Shown one piece after another: positions 51,681 to 60,669 of a stretch of 64,000 bases of DNA. The position numbers and the translations under genes are program-made. This stretch comes from an uncultured Clostridia bacterium (GTDB taxonomy: Bacteria > Bacillota > Clostridia > UBA1381). Each line of letters opens with the position of its first letter. Position 1 is the first letter of the stretch. The DNA lies in contig CAKSDE010000006.1 of assembly GCA_934444735.1 (NCBI GenBank), positions 1 through 64,000 on the forward strand. The letters are read 5' to 3'. Below the pieces are notes generated by a model. It saw only the letters and a program-made list of their open reading frames with translations, made no database searches and was not told the origin of the DNA.

Positions 51681-51712
51681 GGCTGTAAAAAATCAATTGA
51701 TTTTTTACAGCC
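51681..51712. terminator. Palindromic terminator, TCAATTGA family
   Basis: A perfect 32-bp palindrome identical to the one at 41222. It ends the tRNA-Gly transcript and the convergent gene at 51724. Confidence 0.88.
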
Positions 51713-51723
51713 TTTTGCTTTTG

Positions 51724-52032
51724 TTATATTGAACTTTGTATTTTCCTGATTACATTCATAACCTGTTTTTTCGGCATTGCCGCAAAAGCTCCGGTCAAAT
51801 CCTGTTCTCCGCTTGCCATCGGTCGTATCCAGCCGGATATACTCATGGTATTGCCGTCTGTAAATTCAATTTTTATATATTTAATAGCCGTTAAAAGTCC
51901 CATGCCCGATTTCCATACAGTTTCACTGTTTTCCGAAATCTTTTGATATTTATTTGCCGTCAATATTTTTTCGGCTACCATATTTGCATTTTGCAAATCA
52001 TCGCATTTTATGTTTATTACCGTTCTTGACAC
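51724..52032 (-). CDS. Hypothetical protein, 102 residues
   Basis: A small soluble protein with an alpha/beta pattern (VINIKCDDLQNANMVAEKIL at 5-24, then VWKSGMGLLTAIKYIKIEF). I do not recognise a family. It follows the zinc-ribbon membrane gene by 23 bp with GGGAGGAT, so it belongs to the XRE-controlled pair. Confidence 0.7.
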   Translation of the reverse strand: MSRTVINIKCDDLQNANMVAEKILTANKYQKISENSETVWKSGMGLLTAIKYIKIEFTDGNTMSISGWIRPMASGEQDLTGAFAAMPKKQVMNVIRKIQSSI

Positions 52033-52055
52033 TTGTAAATCCTCCCTCTGAAAAA

Positions 52056-52379
52056 TTAAAGTTTTTCACCGCATATAGGGCACTTCCCGTCACTGCTTGA
52101 TACATTCAGCTTGCAATGCTCACAATATGACTTTTGAGTGCTGTTTTGAATATCATCAAGCGCAGATTTATTCCGCCTTTTTATGATTGCAAAAATAACA
52201 AGTGCAACACCTGCCAGTGCTACCACAAGCCATATAAAGCTTGACATAGCCAATTCTTCCTCGGTCACTCCGTTTGCGAGTGTATAAAACGGGTGACTTT
52301 CAAGCAAAGCAAGAGTTCTGAAACCTTTAATCGTAAAAGGTACACCTACTATCACCATCACCAAACCTATAAAAAACAT
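52056..52379 (-). CDS. Membrane protein with C-terminal zinc ribbon
   Basis: 107 residues: two membrane helices (about 2-18 and 46-65), a basic stretch, and a C-terminal CEHCKLNVSSSDGKCPICG ribbon (two CxxC pairs near 86-104). Function unknown. Ribosome site GGAGGG. Transcribed from a promoter that shares its -35 region with the divergent XRE regulator. Confidence 0.78.
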   Translation of the reverse strand: MFFIGLVMVIVGVPFTIKGFRTLALLESHPFYTLANGVTEEELAMSSFIWLVVALAGVALVIFAIIKRRNKSALDDIQNSTQKSYCEHCKLNVSSSDGKCPICGEKL

Positions 52380-52460
52380 TTTTTACCCTCCTTTCTTCCG
52401 TCTTATCCCATTAAGAAAAAAATGCTCCCCTCCCTTGCATAATATTGGGATTCTTAGTAC

Positions 52461-52511
52461 ATTATACTCTATATATCGACAATTGTCAATATGTAGATAA
52501 TATTTTATAAT
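52461..52511. promoter_or_regulatory. Overlapping divergent promoters with central palindrome
   Basis: Plus strand: TTGTCA (52483-52488), 17-bp spacer, TATAAT (52506-52511). Minus strand: TTGACA (52489-52484), 17-bp spacer, TATAAT (52466-52461). The two -35 boxes occupy the same bases and the palindrome GACAATTGTC (52478-52487) lies over them. One regulator dimer, presumably the XRE protein, could shut both. Confidence 0.78.
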
Positions 52512-52528
52512 AGATTCGGTGATTAAAA

Positions 52529-52729
52529 ATGATAAGCTATGCGCCATTCTATCAAACAATAAAGGCAAAAAATATTTCAACTTATAAACTTATTCAAACA
52601 TATAACCTCAGCCGAAGTCTGATCGACCGATTAAAGCACAATAAGCCCATTACTACCGTAACCATAAACGATTTATGTACAATTTTGGAGTGCAAGGTTG
52701 AAGATATATTGGTATATATCCCCGACTGA
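52529..52729 (+). CDS. Small XRE-family helix-turn-helix regulator
   Basis: 66 residues, almost all helix-turn-helix: TYKLIQTYNLSRSLIDRLKH (residues 18-37) then TVTINDLCTILECKVEDILVY, the pattern of the Cro/CI-type HTH_26 family. It probably binds the shared -35 palindrome. No clear Shine-Dalgarno, since the leader is only about 10-12 nt, so initiation may be near-leaderless and weak. Confidence 0.85.
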   Translation: MISYAPFYQTIKAKNISTYKLIQTYNLSRSLIDRLKHNKPITTVTINDLCTILECKVEDILVYIPD

Positions 52730-52730
52730 T

Positions 52731-52764
52731 AAGAAGGGGTAAAAAAACATTTTTACACCCTCTT
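52731..52764 (+). terminator. Terminator of the XRE gene
   Basis: AAGAAGGGGTAAAAA with TTTTTACACCCTCTT (two mismatches), followed by TATATT. Confidence 0.6.
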
Positions 52765-53013
52765 TATATTCTCTGTTATTTAATTGCATCTTCAAGCTTT
52801 ACTACGATACGCAGGGATTTGAGTATACTGGAAAGTCAGTGGAAAGTTTTGTGCACTCACGGCGGCGTAATTCTCAGAAAAACCGCCGAAACCGAAATCC
52901 CTTTGATTTTAAGGGAGGAACAGAACAACAAATCAAAAAAAATATATGTACAACATTTGCAGAACGAAGGACATATATATGATAATCGATGAAAATAACG
53001 ATATGTAAAAAAA
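52765..53013. other. Gene-free stretch, possible coding remnant
   Basis: About 250 bp between two terminators. A plus-strand frame of roughly 65 codons (about 52800-52992) stays open with an alpha-helical composition, for example ESQWKVLCTHGGVILRKTAE, but has no start or ribosome site and no family that I recognise. It may be the 3' remnant of a decayed gene. Confidence 0.35.
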
Positions 53014-53047
53014 GCTGTTTAAAAAATCAATTGACTTTTTAAACAGC
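53014..53047. terminator. Palindromic terminator before the SGNH gene
   Basis: GCTGTTTAAAAAATCAA with TTGACTTTTTAAACAGC (near-perfect), ten bp from the stop of the SGNH hydrolase. A relative of the 41131 palindrome. Confidence 0.8.
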
Positions 53048-53056
53048 CTCTCTTTT

Positions 53057-53713
53057 TTAATATTCAAATTCACATTTTTTCAAAAATTCTCTTGCCATTA
53101 ATGTCGCCCCTACCTGATTCGGATGAATCCTGTCCCACGCTATGTATGACGAATGACGAATCTTGCAGTAATCTTCATACATCTGCTGGAAATCCACGAA
53201 AATACAGCCGTACTTTTCAGCAAGCTTTTTACATATTGCGCCGTACTCATCCATTCTCTTTCTCATCATATCCTCACGGTTCGGCTCCATGTAATACGGG
53301 GTTAAAATAAAGATCCCTTTAACGCTGTCTTTAACTTTTAAAATCATCTGTTCAACGTTTTTTTCGTATTCTTCGGTGTCAACCGCATCGCTCAATATTG
53401 CAGGACTGTCAAACTGTCTCCATACATCGTTTATTCCGATACAGATCGATACCCAATCAGGCTTTAAATCAACGACATCTCTGTCAAATCTCTGCAAAAG
53501 ATCTCTGCTTGTATTCCCGCTTATTCCCGAATTTGTTACCCTTATTCTTCTTTCGGGATAATATACCGCAAGCATATTTTCTATCACTCGCACATAGCTT
53601 CTGCCGACATTATCAAACAATCCTTCACCTACAGGATTTGCGCTTCCCATATCGGTTACCGAGTCACCCGCAAATACAATTCTGTCCAAATCTTCAAATA
53701 TCACTTCTATCAC
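53057..53713 (-). CDS. SGNH/GDSL-family hydrolase (esterase)
   Basis: A 218-residue esterase of the SGNH fold: block I FAGDSVTDMG near 14-23 (serine nucleophile), block II glycine/asparagine in NSGISGNTSR near 61, block III GINDVW near 93, block V DRIHPN near 194 (Asp-His). Cytosolic, no signal peptide. With the neighbouring alpha-galactosidase it likely removes acetyl or other ester groups from plant oligosaccharides. Confidence 0.9.
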   Translation of the reverse strand: MIEVIFEDLDRIVFAGDSVTDMGSANPVGEGLFDNVGRSYVRVIENMLAVYYPERRIRVTNSGISGNTSRDLLQRFDRDVVDLKPDWVSICIGINDVWRQFDSPAILSDAVDTEEYEKNVEQMILKVKDSVKGIFILTPYYMEPNREDMMRKRMDEYGAICKKLAEKYGCIFVDFQQMYEDYCKIRHSSYIAWDRIHPNQVGATLMAREFLKKCEFEY

Positions 53714-53796
53714 CTTTCACAAGAAAATATATTGATGCTTTTTACATCTACAAAATAGAATATATCACAAATTCCGCACCATGTCAATACGATTTT

Positions 53797-55506
53797 TTAA
53801 AAAAGTTCGATCAGTGCGCACCCGGGTACATCAAGGGCGTAAACCCCCTCTGCAAAATAATGAATACAGCGGTTTATTATCTCTCCCATACAATTTCTCA
53901 CTACAATGTTATACTCTTTTGAAAAATCGGTTTCTATATAAATCCTCTCGCTCTTTGTGGCATTTATTATCTTTATATTATCGAGCCGATCTATTTTTAC
54001 AATCTTTTTATCCTCATAAACACCTATAATCTCCGCCTTCTCGTCATATGCTTTTATGATCGGATAAAAATGCTGTGGTTCATATGCCGCAAATTTGCTC
54101 TCCAGAAGAAGTGCTCTGTTTTCTTTTGCAAAGCCCAGCCAGAATTTCGACATTTTTATCTGTTCCTCAGATAAATTTTCTATACGCATAGAAAACTGAA
54201 TAACCGAAAACATTACATTCAAAATCATTAAGGCAGCACCCTCAACACTTTCGTTTTCATTCCACATAAGCATATCCGAATGAGTTGCAACATTTCTCGA
54301 AAGCATACGTAAATCCACAGTGCAAATTCTGTTCATAATATAATTTTCCGGACAGTCCACAACCCTGAACATATTCCCGAACTCGCACATTCCGGGACCT
54401 ATATATCCTTGTCTGAACTCTATCATAATATCGGGTTTTATTGCCGAAAGCTCACGCTTTACCGAGCTCATCAACTCATATACCGCATCCTGAACACAGG
54501 AGAAATCCATATCCTCATTTGCCGGTGCATCTTCGGAAAATGTGAAATTGTCGATAAAGTCAAGCTTGAATCCGTCCAAATTCCATTCAAGCAGCGCTTT
54601 TTTATATGTCCCTATCAGGTATTCCCTGACATCTTTGTATCTCGGATCAAGAACTCCCGTCCCCAATCCGTCATCAACTTTTAAGAACTTATCTTTAAAG
54701 GTGTTCCACATTCTCGATTTTTTCCCGATAAACGGAACGCTGTACCATAAAATATATTTAAGCCCTGCTTTATGCACCCGCCGGACGTGCTCCTTCATAT
54801 CGGCAATCTTTGATGCGCATACCTCCCAGTCACCACAATATGCATATCCGCGCAAAACATCATCTGTCTGCCAGCCGTCATCAACAATCACCGAACTCAT
54901 GCCCATATCTTTAGCCAAAACACACTCACGCTCCAGTTCGTCCGCCGTAAAGTGCTGATGGAAGGAATACCATGTTGAGTACATCGGCAACAGTGCGTTT
55001 TCCGGAATACGGCTGTTGCGTAAACCCAGCTTTTCGCACCACCAATCTCTTATTCTGCCGCATCCTTCATAAAGAGGCCTCTCTGTTTCGTCTATGTAGA
55101 TATAGAAAGAATACTCGCTCATTCCCTCGAACTGCTTAAGATCAATGCTGATTTTCCCCTCGATCATTGCGGTTTCTTCAACCACCGCAAAATCATAGTC
55201 TATCCGCTTTCTTATCTCGGATAAAGCAAGTAAAAATACACTGTTACCCGAATTGTTCAGATATGATAAAACAGGAGCGGACGCCGAGAGCATCGAGAAA
55301 AATTTGAGATTTATGTTTCTTGCCGCAAGAATTGTCGGCTGCCACGCACACTCAATATCCACGCATGGAATCAAAATCTTTATCAAAACACTCTCGTCCT
55401 CTTTTTCCCGCATATTCCATTTAAGACTGATTCTGTATTCTTTTTCGCCTGTCCGCACCGCAGTGCAGACGTTATTTTTTCCTGTTATAAATTCAAATCT
55501 TTCCAT
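53797..55506 (-). CDS. GH36-type alpha-galactosidase
   Basis: A 569-residue glycoside hydrolase of clan GH-D. A beta-sandwich N-domain (1-165) precedes the TIM barrel: MYSTWYSFHQHFTADELERE near 175-194, IVDDGWQTDD near 205, the nucleophile region DGFKLDFIDNF near 310 and a candidate acid/base aspartate in FRVVDCPENY near 383. The N-domain is shorter than usual for GH36. Cytosolic. The position between the esterase and secreted beta-helix proteins suggests use of galactosyl side chains from plant polymer fragments. Confidence 0.88.
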   Translation of the reverse strand: MERFEFITGKNNVCTAVRTGEKEYRISLKWNMREKEDESVLIKILIPCVDIECAWQPTILAARNINLKFFSMLSASAPVLSYLNNSGNSVFLLALSEIRKRIDYDFAVVEETAMIEGKISIDLKQFEGMSEYSFYIYIDETERPLYEGCGRIRDWWCEKLGLRNSRIPENALLPMYSTWYSFHQHFTADELERECVLAKDMGMSSVIVDDGWQTDDVLRGYAYCGDWEVCASKIADMKEHVRRVHKAGLKYILWYSVPFIGKKSRMWNTFKDKFLKVDDGLGTGVLDPRYKDVREYLIGTYKKALLEWNLDGFKLDFIDNFTFSEDAPANEDMDFSCVQDAVYELMSSVKRELSAIKPDIMIEFRQGYIGPGMCEFGNMFRVVDCPENYIMNRICTVDLRMLSRNVATHSDMLMWNENESVEGAALMILNVMFSVIQFSMRIENLSEEQIKMSKFWLGFAKENRALLLESKFAAYEPQHFYPIIKAYDEKAEIIGVYEDKKIVKIDRLDNIKIINATKSERIYIETDFSKEYNIVVRNCMGEIINRCIHYFAEGVYALDVPGCALIELF

Positions 55507-55591
55507 TTGATTTTCTCCGTTTAATATTTTTTAAAGTATACCATACTTTCTTTATCCCGTCAACACTCGGCGCCGTTAATCACTACAGTAG

Positions 55592-55810
55592 TATGCCGCT
55601 TTCCAAACGCCCTCGTCGGGCAAAATAAGCAAGCAGATTGCTGTTATGAAGAACGATAGCGTATGCTATATACGTCGAGTGCTGAATAATAGTGAGATGC
55701 ACCGCTTTCCACACACTCTCGTCGGACAAAATAAGCAAGCAGATTGCCGTTATGAAGAACGATGGCGTATGCATATACGTCGAGTGCTGAATAATGGTAA
55801 GATACGCCGC
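55592..55810. repeat. Tandem 105-bp repeat next to the beta-helix gene end
   Basis: Copy A (55592-55696) and copy B (55697-about 55801) share long identical stretches, for example CAAAATAAGCAAGCAGATTG and TACGTCGAGTGCTGAATAAT. A third, partial copy runs into the 3' end of the beta-helix gene. Each contains a near-palindrome around CGTATATGCATACG. Copy A has one extra base, which breaks the shared minus-strand frame. No gene called; this accounts for the 304-bp gap. Confidence 0.7.
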
Positions 55811-58384
55811 TTATTTTGTTCGACGGGCGCCTACATTTTGCATTATTGTGTATATATCGAATTTGCCGTCTAATGCTTCGGGATTGGAAACGTCTAATGT
55901 GCCGTCGGAAAGGATTCTGCAAATCCCTAAATCAACCTCTGTCGGATCCGATATTTGATTGCTTTCTCCGTTCTTTACGTACTGCTCGTCTGCCGTTGCC
56001 GTACTGCCTTCGGTTATTATGTTATCTTTGATTATAACATCTAAGGTATATCTTGGATTTCTCTCCAAAAGATTTGTAATGTAGGGATATTTTTCAACAT
56101 ACTCGCCCATCTGCATCTTTTTTTCAATTGATTTGATCTCATTTTCAACAGCACTGTCTGCAGTGCTGTTTGCACCCCATGCAGAATAATCGTATGCATT
56201 TTTGCAGTTGATTATCAGATTGTTTCTGTAGGTATTTTTGATTCCGCCGTTAAAGAGCGTACCCTGGTCGATATTTGCGATAACATTATTATAAATCTCT
56301 TCGCCCGAGCCTAAGTTATCCACATATATCCCGACGGTCTGGTTTCCCAAACCTTTACAATCGTGGATAAAATTATTTCTCACCACCGCCGACGCAATCC
56401 AGTTATTCCCTGTGTAGATTGCACCCGAATCGTCCGACTCTTTACACACGTCGTAAACATTATTATTCTCTATCAGAATATCATGGCCTCCGTACTGGAT
56501 TGCACTGTGCGGAGCGTCATGTATTGTATTATTGCGCACCGTTATCCCTGCGCCCGCCACATAAATCGACGGATTATAAAGCTTATTATACATCGATGTA
56601 TTATGAAGATAATTATTCTCAATCAAAATATTCGCAGGTGCAAGAGTTGTATCTGTATTCGGCGACTGCACATGAATACCCCTTGCTCCGACATTAAACA
56701 CTTCACAATCTCTCACCGTCGCATCGCTTACCGTAAACCAATTAAAATTTACTCCTCCCGATGTGCAGTTATACACATGGCAGTTATCGATAAGAATATT
56801 TTTGGAATGAACGCTCTGCGATGCACCGCTTACACTTATTGCGTCACCGGCATTCTGGCATAATGTAAGATTTTTCAATGTCACATTTTCGGAATTTTCT
56901 ATTTTTATAACCGCACTTTTTAAGCCGTTTATATACTCAATCTGCGCACCCGCCAAATCCTCGGGCGGATAAAGATAGAGCTTGGCATTTTCACGGTCAA
57001 GATAATATTCACCCGGCACATCAATCTCCTCCAAAAGATTATACACATAATATTTTCCGCGTGCCTGACTTGCGCCGTAGGTCGGATATTTTGAAAGCTC
57101 GATTAAATTTTTCTCTTCATTTACACTCGCCTTCTGATATGTTTCAAACCAACCATAGTAAAGAAGCCCGTATATACGCATATCCGAAGCGGTCGCCCAG
57201 CGTGCGGCGGCATTATCGGGCGCTTTAAACTCAAGCTTGTTATTCGTCTTATCATCGCTCATTATAAGCCCGATATTCTCCAGCCCCTCATTCGGGTAGC
57301 GCCCGAGAGTGAGCGGCTCTTTATTGAAATAGAGGTCAAATCCGCGCTTCGTGAAATTTCCTGCCGTTTTTTCCTCCAATGCGCCGAAGTCGGTTATTCC
57401 AAGTGCCGAGAGATCCGCAACGTAAAGATTATCGCGCACATCGGCATACACCCTTTTTAACACATCTTCATCGCTTACCTTTTCAAATGCACTTGCAGGG
57501 ATAATCTTTGACGCGTTAAGCTCTGCCGTCTCGCCGTCATATGCGCATATTTCAAGCGAAGTATCTGCATATTTAAAATTTTTGATGCTTATTCCCTCGT
57601 TCAAACGGTATACTCCCCCGCGCAGGACAATCTGTAATTTTCCGCCGCTGTTTTCTTCCGAATCAGCATATTCCGTCATCAGCTCAACTGCCTTTTTAAT
57701 ACTCTTTAAAGGACTCTGCTCGCTGCCGCTTTGTGAATCGTCCCCTGTCGGTGAAACATATACGGTTTTTTGTATGTTTCCCGATTCTTTTTTGGGGCAC
57801 AGAGGCAGCTGACGTGATGCGTCCCACAAAAAGGCTTTTGCGCTCGCACCCGACAGCGTAAGCTCTTCACCCGAAAGAGCCTTCGCCTGCTTTACTCCGA
57901 TGAGTCTGCCGTCTTTATCATACGATGCCAAAATGAGCTTTGCATCGTCAAATTCGAGATTAAATTTATTCTCGATAATCGCGCGCACACTGCTTAAATT
58001 CTCCGCACTTTTAAGGTCAATATCAAAGCTCATCGCGTCAATCACCGTTTCAGCACGTTTAACGCTGTCCGAGATTATTTCCCCGTTCTCGCGGATAAGC
58101 ACGCTGTATTTTGATATATCCTTATAAAACTCAAAATCAAAGCGATAATCCCCGTCGCACTCCGTCTGTGCGATATACCCGATATTTTCGGGCATAATCT
58201 CATCATCGGCAGAAAGGCTTTTGTCTACCAGCATCATGGTAACAGTGCCCTTTTCTGCCTCACCCTCGACTATGACGCGGTTTTGCGGCATATATTCAAC
58301 CGTTTCGGCAAATGACGGCACAGTCGGTATCATCATGCAAAGGCTCAAGGCCATGATTCCTATTTTTCGTATTTTTCTTTTCAT
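55811..58384 (-). CDS. Secreted right-handed parallel beta-helix protein (polysaccharide lyase-like)
   Basis: 857 residues with signal peptide (IGIMALSLCMMIPTVPSFAE, about 8-27). After an N-terminal beta domain (30-210) comes the YVSPTGDDSQSGSEQSPLKS start of a pectate-lyase-type fold (near 209-228), then a beta-helix with regular coil repeats (about 480-740; NVTLKNLTLCQNAGDAISVS, NILIENNYLHNTSM, ITVRNNTIHDAPHSAIQYGG). It probably cleaves or binds pectin or related plant polymer outside the cell; the reaction type cannot be fixed from sequence. First of three large secreted genes. Confidence 0.86.
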   Translation of the reverse strand: MKRKIRKIGIMALSLCMMIPTVPSFAETVEYMPQNRVIVEGEAEKGTVTMMLVDKSLSADDEIMPENIGYIAQTECDGDYRFDFEFYKDISKYSVLIRENGEIISDSVKRAETVIDAMSFDIDLKSAENLSSVRAIIENKFNLEFDDAKLILASYDKDGRLIGVKQAKALSGEELTLSGASAKAFLWDASRQLPLCPKKESGNIQKTVYVSPTGDDSQSGSEQSPLKSIKKAVELMTEYADSEENSGGKLQIVLRGGVYRLNEGISIKNFKYADTSLEICAYDGETAELNASKIIPASAFEKVSDEDVLKRVYADVRDNLYVADLSALGITDFGALEEKTAGNFTKRGFDLYFNKEPLTLGRYPNEGLENIGLIMSDDKTNNKLEFKAPDNAAARWATASDMRIYGLLYYGWFETYQKASVNEEKNLIELSKYPTYGASQARGKYYVYNLLEEIDVPGEYYLDRENAKLYLYPPEDLAGAQIEYINGLKSAVIKIENSENVTLKNLTLCQNAGDAISVSGASQSVHSKNILIDNCHVYNCTSGGVNFNWFTVSDATVRDCEVFNVGARGIHVQSPNTDTTLAPANILIENNYLHNTSMYNKLYNPSIYVAGAGITVRNNTIHDAPHSAIQYGGHDILIENNNVYDVCKESDDSGAIYTGNNWIASAVVRNNFIHDCKGLGNQTVGIYVDNLGSGEEIYNNVIANIDQGTLFNGGIKNTYRNNLIINCKNAYDYSAWGANSTADSAVENEIKSIEKKMQMGEYVEKYPYITNLLERNPRYTLDVIIKDNIITEGSTATADEQYVKNGESNQISDPTEVDLGICRILSDGTLDVSNPEALDGKFDIYTIMQNVGARRTK

Positions 58385-58440
58385 ATTACTCCTATCCTTC
58401 TAAAATATACGGGACAGCAAAGCCGCCCCGTATATTTTAT

Positions 58441-60636
58441 TTAACCGATAAATTCTTCCAATGTCTGCTCTGCCACGCACGGAACCATAGAGCTTACAGA
58501 CTGCCACTTATATATAAGTACATACTGTTCACTCGGATTATAGTCCACTTTTACGGTCTGAACGCCCGAGAGCGGTGTAACCTCTGCAAAATTGATATCC
58601 GTAAGCGCTTTTGTGGTCTTATTGTATACCGCTGCAATCACGTAATACGGACAATATGAATTTACGGTTTCATCAAAATCTCCGCTTGTAAGTGTAAGAA
58701 CTCCGTCGGCAATATTTGCTGTCGGGCGTGCCTTTGGCTTCGGATAATTATACACACTCAAAGACTGTACATTCGCAACAGATGCCTTTACCTCAAATCT
58801 ATAGCCGGTATCCTCGCCTGCTGCGAGTTTATAGCTTGCCGCAGCTTCGCCGTTTTTAGCGATAATCGCATTGTCATCTTCAACAAACGCCGTAAATAAA
58901 GCAATTTCTCCCGATGCAAAAGCTGTATCCGAAACCTTTACATATGCTGTCGGTGAATCCGCGGTCTTTGCATATATTCCGTCCGGCTCGCAGGTGAAAT
59001 CAAGAAGATATTTTCCGTTTGCAACAACGTTTCTTGCAGATGTTATGCCGTCCGTTTTTTCGGTCAATTCGGTTGTGTCTCTTTTTATATCCGCATAATA
59101 GATATATCTCGAGCCGATTGTATCAATATTCTTTATAAGCGATACTCTGCCCTTGCCCCAGTTATTCTCTCCTGCGTCAAGGCTGCTTCTGCTCGCGTTA
59201 AGCTCTATGTTATAGGTTGATACATATGTATTCCAATAGAGTGCATTGCCTTCAGGCTCAACCGTAACGCTTGAATCCGCTAAAATTGCGTTGAAATCCT
59301 GCTCCGTTTTCGGTGCGATTTCCATTGTCTTTATCTTTGAATCCGCATCTCCCAAAAGATCGTACAATGCGATTGAGAACATCTGTGTATGCGAAGCCTT
59401 TACCTCATATTTCCAGTAATTTCCCGCAAGAGCTACAGGCATATCGTACTTACAAAGCTTTATACCGTTTTTGCTGATAATTGCAGTGCCGTTATCCACA
59501 TATGCTGTAAATACCGCTCTTGTATTATTAGCCAGCCCGGTATCCGCTACCTTAACATACTCATATGCCGAATCCGCAGTCTTTGCATATATTCCGTCAA
59601 TTTCGGTAGTAAAGTCCAGCAAATACTCACCCGAAACAACACATCTTCCCGTCCGTGCGCCGTCAGCCAGCGTCTTTGTCGAACCGTTTGCTCCTCTCCT
59701 GTACTCTGCACGATACAGATACTTTGAACTGATACCCGGAATTGCTTTTTTCATAGAAATAGTTCCGTTTCCGTAGTTACCGTCATCACCCTGCGTTTTT
59801 CCGCAGTTGAACTCATAGCTTGTTTCCCACTCCGTCTTTTCTATTGCGTGAGGATTTACAAAGCTGTAAGAAGTATCTGCTTTTATTGCGGCAAGTTCAT
59901 CCGCCGTGCCTGCCGTAATCGATACAAGCTCTTTTTTGGTCTGTGTGCTTTCGCCCGAAGATGTCAGCTTGATATTCTTTACATACGCCGAAGCCGGATA
60001 TGTCTGCGAGCCGTTCACGCCAAACTTATACCCCGCCGTGCCGACATCTGCCGGCAGATCATATGTGAAAAGCTTTGCATCGTCGCGGTAAAATTCTGCC
60101 GAATCGCCCGAAACCGCAACCTTGTATATGTGCTGTGCATCGTCGGCATAGTTTTCGCCGCTGTAGAGCTTTGTCCACTCATACGAATCGTTCACGCCGT
60201 ATATTCCGTCATTTTCAATCGAAAAGTCCAGTGCATATGTACCGTTTTTGATTGTCGTTCTCGCAGTATAGTATGTTCCGTCGGTGAGCAGGTCTGCAGG
60301 AATATATCCCGAACCGTTACCGCTCGGCATAATCTTCATCTGCATTGTAAATTCATAATTTGCACCTATTGTGTCGTAATTTTTTTCAATAGATGCCGGA
60401 TATTCCTTCCATTGGTGCCCGATTCTCAAATATCCGTAAAAATCTTCCACAAAACCCCTTATCGTCCACCCCGGATCATCACCGTCTGCTGCTTTCATGT
60501 TATTGATTGCCGCAGCAGATGAAAAATCCTTTTGAAAGATCACGTTTTGTCCTTCATCTGCATAGATAGCTCCCGTGAGATTTGCCCCCAACATAACAAA
60601 AGCTGTAACTGTTGCCGACATTTTTTTCATATTCAT
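58441..60636 (-). CDS. Secreted protein with three lectin-like repeats
   Basis: 731 residues with signal peptide (TVTAFVMLGANLTGAIYADE near 8-27). Three homologous modules of about 200 residues follow (about 30-228, 232-428 and 432-640), each with the pattern GTYALDFSIENDGIYGVNDS / GEYLLDFTTEIDGIYAKTAD / GKYLLDFTCEPDGIYAKTAD. They are beta-sandwich-like and probably carbohydrate-binding. A C-terminal segment (650-731) resembles modules at the ends of other clostridial wall-degrading proteins. No catalytic motif recognised. ATG 60636 is 9 bases after GGAGG; an ATG two codons earlier is too near it. Confidence 0.8.
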   Translation of the reverse strand: MNMKKMSATVTAFVMLGANLTGAIYADEGQNVIFQKDFSSAAAINNMKAADGDDPGWTIRGFVEDFYGYLRIGHQWKEYPASIEKNYDTIGANYEFTMQMKIMPSGNGSGYIPADLLTDGTYYTARTTIKNGTYALDFSIENDGIYGVNDSYEWTKLYSGENYADDAQHIYKVAVSGDSAEFYRDDAKLFTYDLPADVGTAGYKFGVNGSQTYPASAYVKNIKLTSSGESTQTKKELVSITAGTADELAAIKADTSYSFVNPHAIEKTEWETSYEFNCGKTQGDDGNYGNGTISMKKAIPGISSKYLYRAEYRRGANGSTKTLADGARTGRCVVSGEYLLDFTTEIDGIYAKTADSAYEYVKVADTGLANNTRAVFTAYVDNGTAIISKNGIKLCKYDMPVALAGNYWKYEVKASHTQMFSIALYDLLGDADSKIKTMEIAPKTEQDFNAILADSSVTVEPEGNALYWNTYVSTYNIELNASRSSLDAGENNWGKGRVSLIKNIDTIGSRYIYYADIKRDTTELTEKTDGITSARNVVANGKYLLDFTCEPDGIYAKTADSPTAYVKVSDTAFASGEIALFTAFVEDDNAIIAKNGEAAASYKLAAGEDTGYRFEVKASVANVQSLSVYNYPKPKARPTANIADGVLTLTSGDFDETVNSYCPYYVIAAVYNKTTKALTDINFAEVTPLSGVQTVKVDYNPSEQYVLIYKWQSVSSMVPCVAEQTLEEFIG

Positions 60637-60669
60637 ATCCATTTCCCTCCGTTTTAAAATTTTTTATTA

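Noticed and set aside
55592..55830. CRISPR array
   Set aside because: Repeats are over 100 bp, directly adjacent, only two to three copies and without spacers.
55644..55922. Open frame with repeated peptide in the 105-bp tandem repeat
   Set aside because: It begins inside the beta-helix gene in another frame and is broken in the second repeat copy by one extra base; no start signal.
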